64,000 nt of DNA from Seonamhaeicola maritimus (GCF_008056315.1 NZ_VRKQ01000016.1:62517-126516); one strand, 5' to 3'. Counted from the stretch's first letter, positions 1 to 8,482 are shown. Numbers and translations are program-made. The notes: a model not told the origin generated them from the sequence alone.

Positions 1-302
1 AACATGTCTTGAATTTGAACACCGCATCCAGGGAAATAATAATCCGGACTTAATGTTGCAAACACTATAAAATCTATATCATCTTTTGTTAAACCAGCAC
101 GTTCAATTGCAATTCTAGCAGCTTTAGCTCCCATAACTGCCGATGTATCTTCAGTTCCTTCTTTAATCCATCGTCTTTCTTTAATTCCTGTTCTCTCTTG
201 TATCCATTCGTCATTGGTATCCATCATTTTAGATAAATCATCATTTGTCACAACATTATCAGGCAAATACTTTCCAAGACCTACTATTCTAGAATTATAC
301 AT
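1..302 (-). CDS. 3-oxoacyl-ACP synthase III-like protein (KAS III), N-terminal part
   Basis: This gene runs off the left edge of the window; only the first 100 codons are present, starting at an ATG at 302. The visible protein begins MYNSRIVGLGKYLPDN and contains the segment NDEWIQERTGI, both typical of the N-terminal thiolase-fold half of FabH-type condensing enzymes, which start fatty acid synthesis by condensing acyl-CoA with malonyl-ACP. The catalytic Cys-His-Asn residues would lie beyond the edge, so activity cannot be judged. Related KAS III-like enzymes act in other pathways, so fabH is likely but not certain. It is divergent from htpG. Confidence 0.8.
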   Translation of the reverse strand, partial: MYNSRIVGLGKYLPDNVVTNDDLSKMMDTNDEWIQERTGIKERRWIKEGTEDTSAVMGAKAARIAIERAGLTKDDIDFIVFATLSPDYYFPGCGVQIQDM

Positions 303-367
303 ATGATTTCGTTTTAAGTAATACAAATTACAACAACTGGAAATAATTTCCTAATTCATAATAATTG

Positions 368-380
368 TGTCAGTTTGTCA
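368..380 (+). promoter_or_regulatory. Direct TGTCA repeats upstream of htpG
   Basis: TGTCAGTTTGTCA holds two TGTCA direct repeats 8 bp apart, 72 bp before the htpG start, in the fabH/htpG divergent gap. Its position fits a stress-response operator or an alternative-sigma promoter element for the chaperone, but I cannot name the protein that reads it. Confidence 0.35.
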
Positions 381-451
381 CTTTTTGATACTTGGTATTT
401 TTTTTGTCTAATACAGAATCATAATAATAAATTGATTAAAACAGATATATC

Positions 452-2365
452 ATGACAAAAGGAAATATTAATGTTTCGGTAGAGAATATCTTTCCTCTCA
501 TTAAAAAATTCTTATACAGCGACCACGAAATCTTTTTACGTGAGTTAATTAGTAATGCAACAGATGCCACATTAAAACTTAAACACCTATCTAACGTTGG
601 TGATGCTAAAGTTGAATATGGTAATCCGCAAATTGAAGTTAAAATTGATAAAGATGCTAAGAAGCTTCATATTATAGATCAAGGTTTAGGTATGACGGCA
701 GAAGAGGTTGAAAAATACATCAATCAAGTAGCATTTTCGGGAGCTGAGGAATTTTTAGACAAATACAAAGACTCTGCTAAAGATGCAGGTATTATTGGGC
801 ATTTTGGTCTTGGTTTCTATTCGGCTTTTATGGTTGCTGAAAAAGTAGAAATCATTACAAAGTCTTTTAAAGATGAGCCTGCTGCTCATTGGACTTGTGA
901 TGGATCACCTGAATTCACTTTAGAGCCTGCTGAAAAAGTAGATAGAGGTACTGAAATCATACTTCATATTTCTGAAGGTGAAGAAGAATTTCTTGAAGAA
1001 GGTAGAATTCGTGAATTATTAACTAAGTACAATAAGTTCATGCCTATTCCAATTAAATTTGGAACTAAGGAAATTAATGACCCAGAGCACGAACCAGAAA
1101 CTACAACTGATAAAGACGGAAAAGAAACTACTGAGCCACACAGACAGATAACTGTTGATGACATTATCAACAATCCAGATCCAGCTTGGACAAAACAACC
1201 GGCTGACTTAAAGGATGAAGATTACACTGGATTCTACAGAGAATTGTATCCAATGCAGTTTGAAGAGCCTTTATTCAACATTCACTTAAATGTAGATTAT
1301 CCGTTCAATTTAACAGGGATTTTATATTTCCCTAAAATGACGAACGATTTAAACATTCAAAAAGATAAAATTCAACTATATCAAAATCAAGTTTTTGTAA
1401 CTGATAATGTTGAAGGTATTGTTCCAGAATTCTTAACAATGTTACGTGGTGTGATTGATTCACCAGACATTCCGTTAAACGTATCACGTTCTTATTTACA
1501 GGCCGATGGTGCTGTTAAAAAGATTTCGTCTTACATAACTAGAAAAGTAGCCGATAAATTAAAGTCATTATTCAATAATAACCGTGAAGATTTTGAATCT
1601 AAATGGAATGATATTAAGGTGGTTATTGAATATGGAATGCTTTCTGAAGAAAAATTCTTTGAAAAAGCAGATGCTTTTGCATTATACCCAGCGGTTGATG
1701 GTACGTATTACACTTACGAAGAATTATACAATAAGATTAAAGCAAACCAAACAGATAAAGATGACAAATTAGTTATTCTTTATGCAGCTGACAAAGATGA
1801 ACAACACAGTTACATAGAAGCTGCTAAAGCTAAAGGTTATGAGGTATTGTTATTAGATTCTCCTATTGTATCACACTTAATTCAAAAGTTAGAAACAACT
1901 AAAGAAAATATAACTTTTGCACGTGTTGATGGTGATCATATTGACAACCTTATCAAGAAAGATGAAACCACTATATCTAAGTTAGATGAAGACCAAAAGA
2001 AATCTCTAGATGAATTATTGAAAGAAGTAATTCCTTCAGAGAAGTTTATGGTACAGCTTGAAGCTATGGATAGTGAAGCCTCTCCTTTTATCATCACACA
2101 ACCTGAGTTTATGCGTAGAATGAAAGAAATGCAAGCCACCGGAGGTGGCGGTGGTATGTTTGGTATGGGTAACATGCCAGAAATGTACAACTTGGTAGTT
2201 AATACTAATCATGAATTGGTTAGTGAAATTCTTAGTACCAAAACACGTAAAAAACAAGAGCGTTTAATAAACCAAAGTTTAGATTTAGCGCGACTGTCTC
2301 AAGGGTTACTAAAGGGAGAAGAGTTAACAAACTTTATTAAACGTAGTTACGATATGATAAAGTAA
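452..2365 (+). CDS. htpG: Molecular chaperone HtpG (Hsp90 family)
   Basis: Cytosolic ATP-dependent chaperone of the Hsp90 family, 637 residues. The GHKL ATPase domain is at the N-terminus: the helix ELISNATDA (about residues 31-39) holds the probable catalytic Glu31 and Mg-binding Asn35, DQGLGM (76-81) is the adenine-binding DxG motif, and GHFGLGFYSAFMV is the ATP lid. The C-terminal dimerisation region carries a glycine-rich run near residue 562 (GGGGGMFGMGNMPEMYN) that extends it beyond the usual roughly 625 residues. Start is ATG. It stands alone, with a terminator after it and a direct TGTCA repeat before it, as expected for a stress gene. Confidence 0.97.
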   Translation: MTKGNINVSVENIFPLIKKFLYSDHEIFLRELISNATDATLKLKHLSNVGDAKVEYGNPQIEVKIDKDAKKLHIIDQGLGMTAEEVEKYINQVAFSGAEEFLDKYKDSAKDAGIIGHFGLGFYSAFMVAEKVEIITKSFKDEPAAHWTCDGSPEFTLEPAEKVDRGTEIILHISEGEEEFLEEGRIRELLTKYNKFMPIPIKFGTKEINDPEHEPETTTDKDGKETTEPHRQITVDDIINNPDPAWTKQPADLKDEDYTGFYRELYPMQFEEPLFNIHLNVDYPFNLTGILYFPKMTNDLNIQKDKIQLYQNQVFVTDNVEGIVPEFLTMLRGVIDSPDIPLNVSRSYLQADGAVKKISSYITRKVADKLKSLFNNNREDFESKWNDIKVVIEYGMLSEEKFFEKADAFALYPAVDGTYYTYEELYNKIKANQTDKDDKLVILYAADKDEQHSYIEAAKAKGYEVLLLDSPIVSHLIQKLETTKENITFARVDGDHIDNLIKKDETTISKLDEDQKKSLDELLKEVIPSEKFMVQLEAMDSEASPFIITQPEFMRRMKEMQATGGGGGMFGMGNMPEMYNLVVNTNHELVSEILSTKTRKKQERLINQSLDLARLSQGLLKGEELTNFIKRSYDMIK

Positions 2366-2407
2366 CAACCTCATGCCAACACCGTTGGCATTCTATATAT
2401 ATCCTAA

Positions 2408-2437
2408 ACCGCCTTGTTAAAACAAGGTGGTTTTTTA
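2408..2437 (+). terminator. Intrinsic terminator after htpG
   Basis: An 11-bp arm ACCGCCTTGTT (2408-2418) pairs with AACAAGGTGGT (2421-2431) across a very short loop, followed by six T. Confidence 0.85.
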
Positions 2438-2481
2438 TTGCATAAGGGTATACTCTAATTTATATTTGCTCAAAAAAAAAC

Positions 2482-2943
2482 ATGAAACATTTCATTATAA
2501 TTATTACACTAGTTCTTTTTACATCATGTGCTTCAGATGAAGGTAATGCTCCCAAAGATTTCAGGGCAGAAAACGACAAAGAAATTCAAGATTACATAAC
2601 TGCAAATAACTTAAATGCGCAAAGTAGCAACTCTGGGTTATATTATGTTATTGATGAACTTGGAACTGGAGTGCAACCCTCCTTCACAAGTGATGTAACA
2701 GTTGCGTATAAAGGCTATTTCACAAGCGGAAACGTTTTTGATGAAAGCGATGCCGAAGGAATCTCATTTAATTTACAACAAGTAATAGCAGGTTGGACCG
2801 AAGGCATCACCTACTTCAAAGAAGGTGGGAGTGGCATATTACTGATACCTTCTCATTTAGGCTACGGTAGCTTTGGAAGAGGAAGTATTCCAGGTGGCGC
2901 GGTATTGGTTTTTGATATTGATTTAATTTCAGTTAATCAATAA
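2482..2943 (+). CDS. FKBP-type peptidyl-prolyl isomerase lipoprotein
   Basis: A 153-residue exported lipoprotein. The first 16 residues form a lipoprotein signal ending LFTSC, so Cys16 should be lipidated and the protein anchored in the envelope. Residues about 60-150 form one FKBP fold: VAYKGYFTSGNVFDESD, then VIAGWTEGI and IPSHLGYG, the usual FKBP core with the Trp at the base of the active site. It should catalyse cis-trans isomerisation of prolyl bonds during folding of envelope proteins. It is a single gene between two terminators. The family call is firm; the client is unknown. Confidence 0.92.
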   Translation: MKHFIIIITLVLFTSCASDEGNAPKDFRAENDKEIQDYITANNLNAQSSNSGLYYVIDELGTGVQPSFTSDVTVAYKGYFTSGNVFDESDAEGISFNLQQVIAGWTEGITYFKEGGSGILLIPSHLGYGSFGRGSIPGGAVLVFDIDLISVNQ

Positions 2944-2960
2944 AAAAGATTTTCTTTAGT

Positions 2961-3005
2961 AAAAGCTTGTGAAACGCTTTGTTGATGCAAAGTGCTTTTT
3001 TGTTT
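2961..3005 (+). terminator. Intrinsic terminator after the FKBP gene
   Basis: Outer arms AAAAGC/GCTTTT (2961-2966, 2994-2999) enclose an inner stem CGCTTTG/CAAAGTG (2975-2981, 2988-2994), followed by a T run. Confidence 0.7.
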
Positions 3006-3070
3006 TAACCGATTAACTAATTTTTAATGTGAACATCGGTTAGAACATAAAATTCTTAAGAATTTTATGT
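3006..3070 (+). promoter_or_regulatory. Inverted repeats upstream of the Crp/Fnr regulator
   Basis: Two dyads lie just before the regulator. TAACCGAT (3006-3013) and ATCGGTTA (3035-3042) form an 8-bp inverted repeat with a 21-bp gap, and 3045-3070 is a perfect 26-bp palindrome (half-site ACATAAAATTCTT). The palindrome ends 28 bp before the GTG start and is not followed by a T run, so it fits an operator for a dimeric regulator, possibly autoregulation, better than a terminator. Confidence 0.45.
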
Positions 3071-3098
3071 AATTTATAAATGTTAAATCAGCCTTTAA

Positions 3099-3683
3099 GT
3101 GAGCTTAGATAACAACATAAGTAAAGAAATATTTAATGAGCTTTCTTTTTCAAATGAAGAAATTGAAATAATTAATGCTGTATTTTTTAGAGAAACTTTT
3201 AAAAAAGGAACTCAATTACTTAAAGCAGGTGATAATGTTGATAGACAATATTACATAATTGATGGTTGTTTAAGGTCTTATCATATAGATACTCAAGGAC
3301 GAGAATATACTGTACAATTTGGTATTAAAGATTGGTGGATGAGTGATTATACCGCCTTCTTTTCTAACTCAAAAGCTATTATGAATATTGAGGTACTTCA
3401 AGACGCAACAGTTTATAGAATCTTGGATGAAGAGAAAGAATATTTATATAACCAAATCCCAAAAATAGAATCCTTTTTCAGAAAAAAATTAGAAAGGGCA
3501 TTTGCTGCCTTTCAAAGAAGAATTTTATCAGAACTATCTTTAACGGCTAAACAGCGGTATCTTAATTTTATTAACTCCTTTCCAAATATTGAAAAATCTG
3601 TAAAAAACTATCACATTGCATCTTATTTAGGTATTACTACAGAAAGCCTGAGTAGAATTAGAAAAGAACTTTCTCATAAGTAA
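3099..3683 (+). CDS. Crp/Fnr family transcriptional regulator
   Basis: A 194-residue protein with an N-terminal cyclic-nucleotide-binding-type beta barrel (about 15-120; motif FKKGTQLLKAGDNVDRQYYI) and a short C-terminal helix-turn-helix, where ASYLGITTESLSRIRKEL is the recognition segment. It lacks the Fnr-type N-terminal cysteine cluster, so it is probably not an oxygen sensor; the ligand is unknown. The start is GTG at 3099, forced by an in-frame TAA directly before it. This size and shape is common in Bacteroidetes, where many copies exist per genome. The long palindromes upstream suggest self-control. Confidence 0.88.
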   Translation: MSLDNNISKEIFNELSFSNEEIEIINAVFFRETFKKGTQLLKAGDNVDRQYYIIDGCLRSYHIDTQGREYTVQFGIKDWWMSDYTAFFSNSKAIMNIEVLQDATVYRILDEEKEYLYNQIPKIESFFRKKLERAFAAFQRRILSELSLTAKQRYLNFINSFPNIEKSVKNYHIASYLGITTESLSRIRKELSHK

Positions 3684-3725
3684 AATTTATTAACATACAT
3701 CAATTTATTTAATATGTGACCAATA

Positions 3726-3733
3726 TATCTTTG
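3726..3733 (+). promoter_or_regulatory. -7 promoter box for a candidate small RNA
   Basis: TATCTTTG matches the Bacteroidetes -7 consensus TAnnTTTG. No clear -33 TTG is seen upstream. No gene starts within 200 bp; instead an intrinsic terminator follows after about 50 bp. Confidence 0.45.
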
Positions 3734-3737
3734 TATC

Positions 3738-3815
3738 TCTACAAGATTCAAGAATAAATCTTGCAGATTAATAGCTAAGAAAAAAGCGTATGCCCTAACC
3801 ATACGCTTTTTTTGT
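3738..3815 (+). ncRNA. Candidate small RNA ending in an intrinsic terminator
   Basis: A stretch of about 75 nt lies between a TATCTTTG box and a strong terminator and contains no credible ORF. It can fold a 7-bp hairpin CAAGATT/AATCTTG (3742-3748, 3757-3763), then has a single-stranded stretch, then a terminator stem GCGTATG/CATACGC followed by seven T. The arrangement is that of a trans-acting sRNA. It could instead be debris between the regulator and the next gene, since the terminator could also end transcription from the Crp-like gene. Confidence 0.4.
3780..3815 (+). terminator. Intrinsic terminator
   Basis: AAAAAAGCGTATG (3780-3792) pairs with CATACGCTTTTTTT (3800-3813) around a 7-nt loop. 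Strong on the plus strand and plausible on the minus. Confidence 0.85.
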
Positions 3816-3935
3816 TTCAAAAATTTCCTCATTTAATATTTAACTATTCCTACCACAAATAAAATAACTTCCTTATCTATGGTTGTTAAAAAAATGGGTA
3901 AATTAGTTTAAGCATTTAAATAAACTATTGGGGTC

Positions 3936-4331
3936 ATGGAATTAAAATCAAATAACCTTAACACATTCAGAATTTTATACTTAATTAAAGGTATACTAAC
4001 CCTGTTTTTTTCTGTTTTCTTTATTCTATATGGAGCAATGGGTTTCGTATTTAATAATATTATCGAAAGTCAAGATGTCAATAATGAGATTCCTTTTAAC
4101 TTCGGTTGGATTTTCATAATAGTTGCAGGAATTGGACTTGTAATGTGTGTTGCCCTTGGAATCCTAACCCTTATGGCTGCAAAATATTTAAAGGAAGTTA
4201 AAAACTATAACTTCATTTTCGCCATTGCTATAGTTAACTGCCTTACCGGAATTTTGGGTATTCTTCTTGCTGTTTTCTCTCTTATTGAATTGAGTAAACC
4301 TGAGGTCAAAGCTTTGTTTAACAAGGAATAA
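3936..4331 (+). CDS. Small integral membrane protein of unknown function
   Basis: A 131-residue protein I do not recognise. It is very hydrophobic, with three clear membrane segments: about residues 13-38 (YLIKGILTLFFSVFFILYG), 50-76 (GWIFIIVAGIGLVMCVALG) and 90-115 (FIFAIAIVNCLTGILGILL). Short charged tails flank them and no catalytic motif is visible. It stands alone between a terminator and the VOC gene. Membrane location is well supported; function cannot be assigned. Confidence 0.75.
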   Translation: MELKSNNLNTFRILYLIKGILTLFFSVFFILYGAMGFVFNNIIESQDVNNEIPFNFGWIFIIVAGIGLVMCVALGILTLMAAKYLKEVKNYNFIFAIAIVNCLTGILGILLAVFSLIELSKPEVKALFNKE

Positions 4332-4395
4332 CTAAATTTCTAATAAAAACTAGAAATTAAAAAACACCCCTGACATAATTCGTCACAATCGGAAA

Positions 4396-4403
4396 TAACT
4401 TTG
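4396..4403 (+). promoter_or_regulatory. -7 promoter box of the VOC gene
   Basis: TAACTTTG matches TAnnTTTG and lies 32 bp before the ATG at 4436. Confidence 0.55.
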
Positions 4404-4435
4404 CATGTAAGTTTAATCAAAAAATCAAAATTAAA

Positions 4436-4813
4436 ATGAAACATGCAATTAACTGGTTTGAAATTCCTGTTACCAATTATGAAAGAGCGAAAGAATTTTA
4501 CAGCACTGTAATGGATTCTGAAATCACAGATTACCATATGCCTGAGCAAAACATGAAATATGGAATGTTTACTCATGATAGGGATAACAACGGAGTTGGA
4601 GGAGGGCTTGTTGAAGCCGAAGGGCAAATACCAACATCAGATGGTCCAACGCTTTATTTAAATGGTGGTGACGACTTAAGTTTACCTTTAGGAAAAGTAG
4701 AAACGGCTGGAGGCAAAATTATTATGCCAAAAACTGATATTGGAGAAAATGGATTTATGGCTCAGTTTATCGATACTGAAGGCAATCGTATTGCCCTACA
4801 TTCTTTTATGTAA
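4436..4813 (+). CDS. VOC family protein (glyoxalase/bleomycin-resistance fold)
   Basis: A 125-residue vicinal-oxygen-chelate protein. It begins MKHAINWFEIPVTNYERAKEFYSTVM, the first beta-alpha-beta module, and the second module ends FMAQFIDTEGNRIALHS with the usual late Glu/His region. Such proteins dimerise and either hold a metal and act on small molecules or bind them. The substrate cannot be read from sequence. A WYL-type regulator follows 57 bp downstream in the same direction and may control it; both are single-domain proteins of common types. Confidence 0.88.
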   Translation: MKHAINWFEIPVTNYERAKEFYSTVMDSEITDYHMPEQNMKYGMFTHDRDNNGVGGGLVEAEGQIPTSDGPTLYLNGGDDLSLPLGKVETAGGKIIMPKTDIGENGFMAQFIDTEGNRIALHSFM

Positions 4814-4831
4814 AATCAACCAAAAATGAAG

Positions 4832-4865
4832 AGATAGCGAATTGGTAACCGGTTCGCTATCTTTG
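4832..4865 (+). promoter_or_regulatory. Inverted repeat overlapping the WYL regulator promoter
   Basis: AGATAGCGAA (4832-4841) and TTCGCTATCT (4853-4862) form a perfect 10-bp inverted repeat around an 11-bp core that itself contains GGTAACC. The right arm overlaps a -7 box TATCTTTG (4858-4865), only 5 bp before the ATG at 4871. This can be a terminator for the VOC gene, but the weak T run and the overlap with the promoter make an operator for self-repression attractive. Confidence 0.5.
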
Positions 4866-4870
4866 TTATT

Positions 4871-5563
4871 ATGTCACAATTATCTAGACTCATATCAATC
4901 CTTACCTTGTTGAAGTCAAAACGACTATTAACAGCAAGCGAACTTTCTAAAAAATATGATGTTAGTATCAGAACCATTTATCGTGACATTAGAAAATTGG
5001 AAGAAGCAGGTGTTCCTGTAACTACCATTGAAGGAAGAGGTTATAGTTTAATGGATCATTACACTGTTGCTCCAGTTCAATTCACAGAAAAGCAAGCAAA
5101 TGCTTTAATTACAGCACAACATATAGTAAACCAATCTAAAGACGTATCATTTGTTACCGATTTTAATGAGGCTTTAATAAAAATTAAATCAGTTTTTAAG
5201 AGTTCTGTTCAAGAAAAAAGCGAACTTCTAAACGGTAAGATTCATATTTTTAATTGGGAATATGAAGAGTTTTCAAGTGATGCTTTATCTGAAATACAAT
5301 TGGCCATCACAAATTTTAACTTAGTTGAAATTAACTATCAAAAAGCAGATGACCCAAACATTACTTTTAGAAAAATAGAGCCTTACGCATTCTATTCAAC
5401 AAACAACAAATGGATTCTTATTGCATGGTGTCATTTACGCAATGATTATAGGGCTTTTAGAATTGACAGAATTCAACATTTTAAAATACTTCACGATACC
5501 TTTGAAAATAGAGGATTTAAGCTTCAGGATTATTTTCAGTCTGATCCGTATGATGATAAATAA
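4871..5563 (+). CDS. WYL-domain transcriptional regulator with DeoR-like HTH
   Basis: A 230-residue regulator. Residues about 5-60 are a winged helix-turn-helix (LTASELSKKYDVSIRTIYRDIRKL), and about 140-215 form a WYL domain (NLVEINYQKAD, WILIAWCHLRNDYRAFRIDRI), which senses a ligand or nucleic acid. The predicted -7 box is so close to the ATG that the mRNA should have almost no leader. An inverted repeat over that promoter suggests self-repression. The likely target is the VOC gene just upstream, by position only. Confidence 0.9.
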   Translation: MSQLSRLISILTLLKSKRLLTASELSKKYDVSIRTIYRDIRKLEEAGVPVTTIEGRGYSLMDHYTVAPVQFTEKQANALITAQHIVNQSKDVSFVTDFNEALIKIKSVFKSSVQEKSELLNGKIHIFNWEYEEFSSDALSEIQLAITNFNLVEINYQKADDPNITFRKIEPYAFYSTNNKWILIAWCHLRNDYRAFRIDRIQHFKILHDTFENRGFKLQDYFQSDPYDDK

Positions 5564-5709
5564 GTTATCCTGAATAAACTTGCTTGCCTTTATAATTTTT
5601 TTAATCTACCTTGTTAGCATAGGATATAAATCATTTAAACAACGCATATCATAAAAATTGATTACCATTATTGAAAGATGGTCTATAGCCAAAACAACAT
5701 GTAAAACTT

Positions 5710-7728
5710 ATGGGAAGAACTTTAATTTTAGTCGTATTATGTTTTACAACCAACTTAAACGCTCAAAAAAGAGCCATGACTACTGACGATGGTCTAAATA
5801 TGGTCAGATTAACTGGAGCCTATATTTCACCAGATGGCAACCAAATTATATATGGTAAATCCGAATTGGATTGGGCAAAAAACAAACGTAATACCAAATA
5901 TTATAGCGTTCGTCCAGATGGGTCAAATGATTATCAATTCCTAGGTAAAGACAGTGGAAGTAATATCCAGTTTTCACCAGACGGAAAATTCATTAGCTTA
6001 ACCCGTTCTGTTGAAAAAAAACTGCAATTATTTTTACTTCGAACGAATGGTGGTGAAGCCGTTCAATTAAGTAAACACGGTGAAGGCATTAAATCGTATC
6101 AGTGGTCACCAGATGGCAAAAAAATCTACTTTTTAGCCAACCGGAAGCTTTCCAAAGAAGTCGAAAAAGCAAAAAAAGATGGCTATGACCATGTAGTTGT
6201 TGATGAAGGTCCCAACGGACAACGTGTATCCGAATGGAGTCATCTGTTTGTCATTGATGTAAAGGAAAAAAAGATTCAACCTCTTATTAAGAAAGAGTTA
6301 CTTATTAGCAATATGAAAGTGAGCCCAGATGGAAAGCATATTGCCTATACTGCACGCACTGAAAATCGCAGAAATCAAGGGTATAAATCAGAAACTTTCT
6401 TATACCATTTAGCGGATAGCACTATCACTCGACTCACTAATAATAAAGTACCTGAAGGAGGATTAGCCTGGTCTCCAGACAGTAAACTACTCAGTTTCAA
6501 AGCAGTTGATGATAAGAATTGGGAGTTAAAAAATACCAAGATTTGGTCCATAAATGTTTATACAAAAAGTATTAAGATGCTTTCTGGAAAGTTTGAAGGA
6601 AATATAAGAAACTATTTCTGGGCCCCCAATGGAAAAAGTATCTTCTTTAGCGGACAACAAGGAGTCAACTCCAATGCTTATCGTTTAGATTTAGTATCAG
6701 GAGATTACTCCAATATTAGCCAAGGAATGGGTACTTGGAGAATTCTAGGGATGGATAAAAATCGAAGTAAAATGATTTTAGGTTTCAGTGACTTCGACAC
6801 ACCTTATGACCTTTACTTTTCTACTGTCAATACTTTCCAACCCAAAAAACTTACTAACCTCAATCCCTGGATTGAAAAGGATATCGAACTGTCTAAAATG
6901 GAAACCATTCAATGGGAGTCTTCCAATGGATTAGCAATTCAAGGATTGTTATTTCGGCCCACAAATTCTACATCTAAAAAATCTCCTTTCTTACTTCATA
7001 TCCACGGTGGTCCTGCTGGTGTGTTTTATAATTCGTTTAGTTATCGCTATCACGTTTGGGCAGGTTTGGGCTATGTGCAATTGGCTCCCAATGTTCGAGG
7101 AAGTAGTGGTTATACCGATGCTTTCTTGCGAGGCAATATGAAAGATTTAGGAGGAGGAGATTATCACGACCTCATGAGCGGAGTAGACTTTCTTATTAAT
7201 AAAGGGATAATTGATTCCGGAAAAATGGCAGTAAGAGGTTGGAGTTATGGAGGAATTCTGGGAGGTACAGTAATTAGCAAAACTAATCGCTTCAAAGCTG
7301 CATCCTTAGGTGCAATGGTATCGGATTGGCGCTCAGAATACGGAATTGGATTTAACTATGATGTCCGGTTATGGTACATTGGTGGAACCTTTTGGGAGAA
7401 TCCAGAAGGCTATCGCGAAAAATCTGCATTAACCCATGTTGAAAAAGTAGAAACGCCACTCCTACTGCTCCATGGAGACAAAGATATCACTGATACGGAA
7501 GCACAAAGCATGATGTATTTTGCTGCACTGAAAGACCTTGGTAAAACGGTACGATACCTAAAATTCCCACGTGAACCACATGGCTTTAAAGAGCCGCGTC
7601 ATATTCGCACCAGAGATATCGAGGAGATAAAATGGATTCAAAAGCATACACTTGGAAAAGACTGGAAACCCTGGGAACGCAAAAAGGAGAATAAAGTGAA
7701 AGAGCAAGAAGAAAAAGAGAATAATTAA
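5710..7728 (+). CDS. S9 family serine peptidase (dipeptidyl/acylaminoacyl peptidase type)
   Basis: A 672-residue exported peptidase. A signal peptide (MGRTLILVVLCFTTNLNAQ) is followed by a beta-propeller with repeated SPDG motifs (about residues 40-390) and an alpha/beta hydrolase domain. The catalytic triad can be located: Ser512 in GWSYGG, Asp592 in HGDKD, His624 in PHGF. It should cut short peptides in the periplasm as part of peptide scavenging. The C-terminus ends in a charged Lys/Glu tail of about 20 residues. It is monocistronic, with 146 bp of featureless sequence before it. Confidence 0.93.
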   Translation: MGRTLILVVLCFTTNLNAQKRAMTTDDGLNMVRLTGAYISPDGNQIIYGKSELDWAKNKRNTKYYSVRPDGSNDYQFLGKDSGSNIQFSPDGKFISLTRSVEKKLQLFLLRTNGGEAVQLSKHGEGIKSYQWSPDGKKIYFLANRKLSKEVEKAKKDGYDHVVVDEGPNGQRVSEWSHLFVIDVKEKKIQPLIKKELLISNMKVSPDGKHIAYTARTENRRNQGYKSETFLYHLADSTITRLTNNKVPEGGLAWSPDSKLLSFKAVDDKNWELKNTKIWSINVYTKSIKMLSGKFEGNIRNYFWAPNGKSIFFSGQQGVNSNAYRLDLVSGDYSNISQGMGTWRILGMDKNRSKMILGFSDFDTPYDLYFSTVNTFQPKKLTNLNPWIEKDIELSKMETIQWESSNGLAIQGLLFRPTNSTSKKSPFLLHIHGGPAGVFYNSFSYRYHVWAGLGYVQLAPNVRGSSGYTDAFLRGNMKDLGGGDYHDLMSGVDFLINKGIIDSGKMAVRGWSYGGILGGTVISKTNRFKAASLGAMVSDWRSEYGIGFNYDVRLWYIGGTFWENPEGYREKSALTHVEKVETPLLLLHGDKDITDTEAQSMMYFAALKDLGKTVRYLKFPREPHGFKEPRHIRTRDIEEIKWIQKHTLGKDWKPWERKKENKVKEQEEKENN

Positions 7729-7828
7729 CAGACATTTGCTTTGTTAAATAGTTCAACACTCATCAAAGAATTTCAAAATAAGTTATAGTGACATTTCGAA
7801 CTGAGCCTATTAACCATAAAACAATAAA

Positions 7829-8464
7829 TTGGAAATCAAATCAACAAACATAGCAAAACCAACAACCTTTATCTGGAATGGTAAAGAAGTAACTACAGGT
7901 ATTTATAAAGTCCCTACAAACGACGCCATTTTTTTAGGAAAGTCTGATGTAAAAGGAGACGAAGTTACCGATAGAAAACATCATGGAGGTGAGTTTAAAG
8001 CCTGTTACATTTTTTCTGAAGTGCATTACATTCATTGGAAATTTTTATATCCAGATTTAGATTGGGACTGGGGTATGTTTGGTGAAAACTTAACTGTTTC
8101 CGATATGGATGAAACCGAAATATATATTGGAGATATTTACAAGGTTGGAGAAGCATTGGTTCAAGTTACCCAACCGAGAGAACCTTGTTTTAAATTTGGC
8201 TATAAATTTGGAAGTCAGGAATTGATTAAACAGTTTATTGACCATGGATTTTCGGGAACATATATCAGAATTTTAGAAGAAGGACATGTAAAACGAGGAG
8301 ATGTTTTCACACTGGTTGAACGACCTGAAAATAGTTTAACCACCGCACAACTTTTCAACTTACTATTCGCTAAAAACAAAAATCCAAAACTCATTGAATT
8401 AGCAATTAACAATGATGCATTACCGCAACGAAAACGAGATAAGTTAAAATCTTTCCTAATTTAA
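7829..8464 (+). CDS. MOSC domain-containing protein
   Basis: A 211-residue protein with the MOSC fold of the YiiM type: KEVTTGIYK near the start, then DRKHHGGEFKACYIF, MFGENLTV, and the conserved Cys in QPREPCFKFG that in this family carries sulfur or binds the molybdenum cofactor. YiiM reduces N-hydroxylated purines with molybdenum cofactor; that role here is by family only. The start is TTG at 7829, chosen because the family begins about 20 residues before the WNGKEV motif and no ATG is available. Confidence 0.88.
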   Translation: MEIKSTNIAKPTTFIWNGKEVTTGIYKVPTNDAIFLGKSDVKGDEVTDRKHHGGEFKACYIFSEVHYIHWKFLYPDLDWDWGMFGENLTVSDMDETEIYIGDIYKVGEALVQVTQPREPCFKFGYKFGSQELIKQFIDHGFSGTYIRILEEGHVKRGDVFTLVERPENSLTTAQLFNLLFAKNKNPKLIELAINNDALPQRKRDKLKSFLI

Positions 8465-8482
8465 CATTGATATACTTTAACC

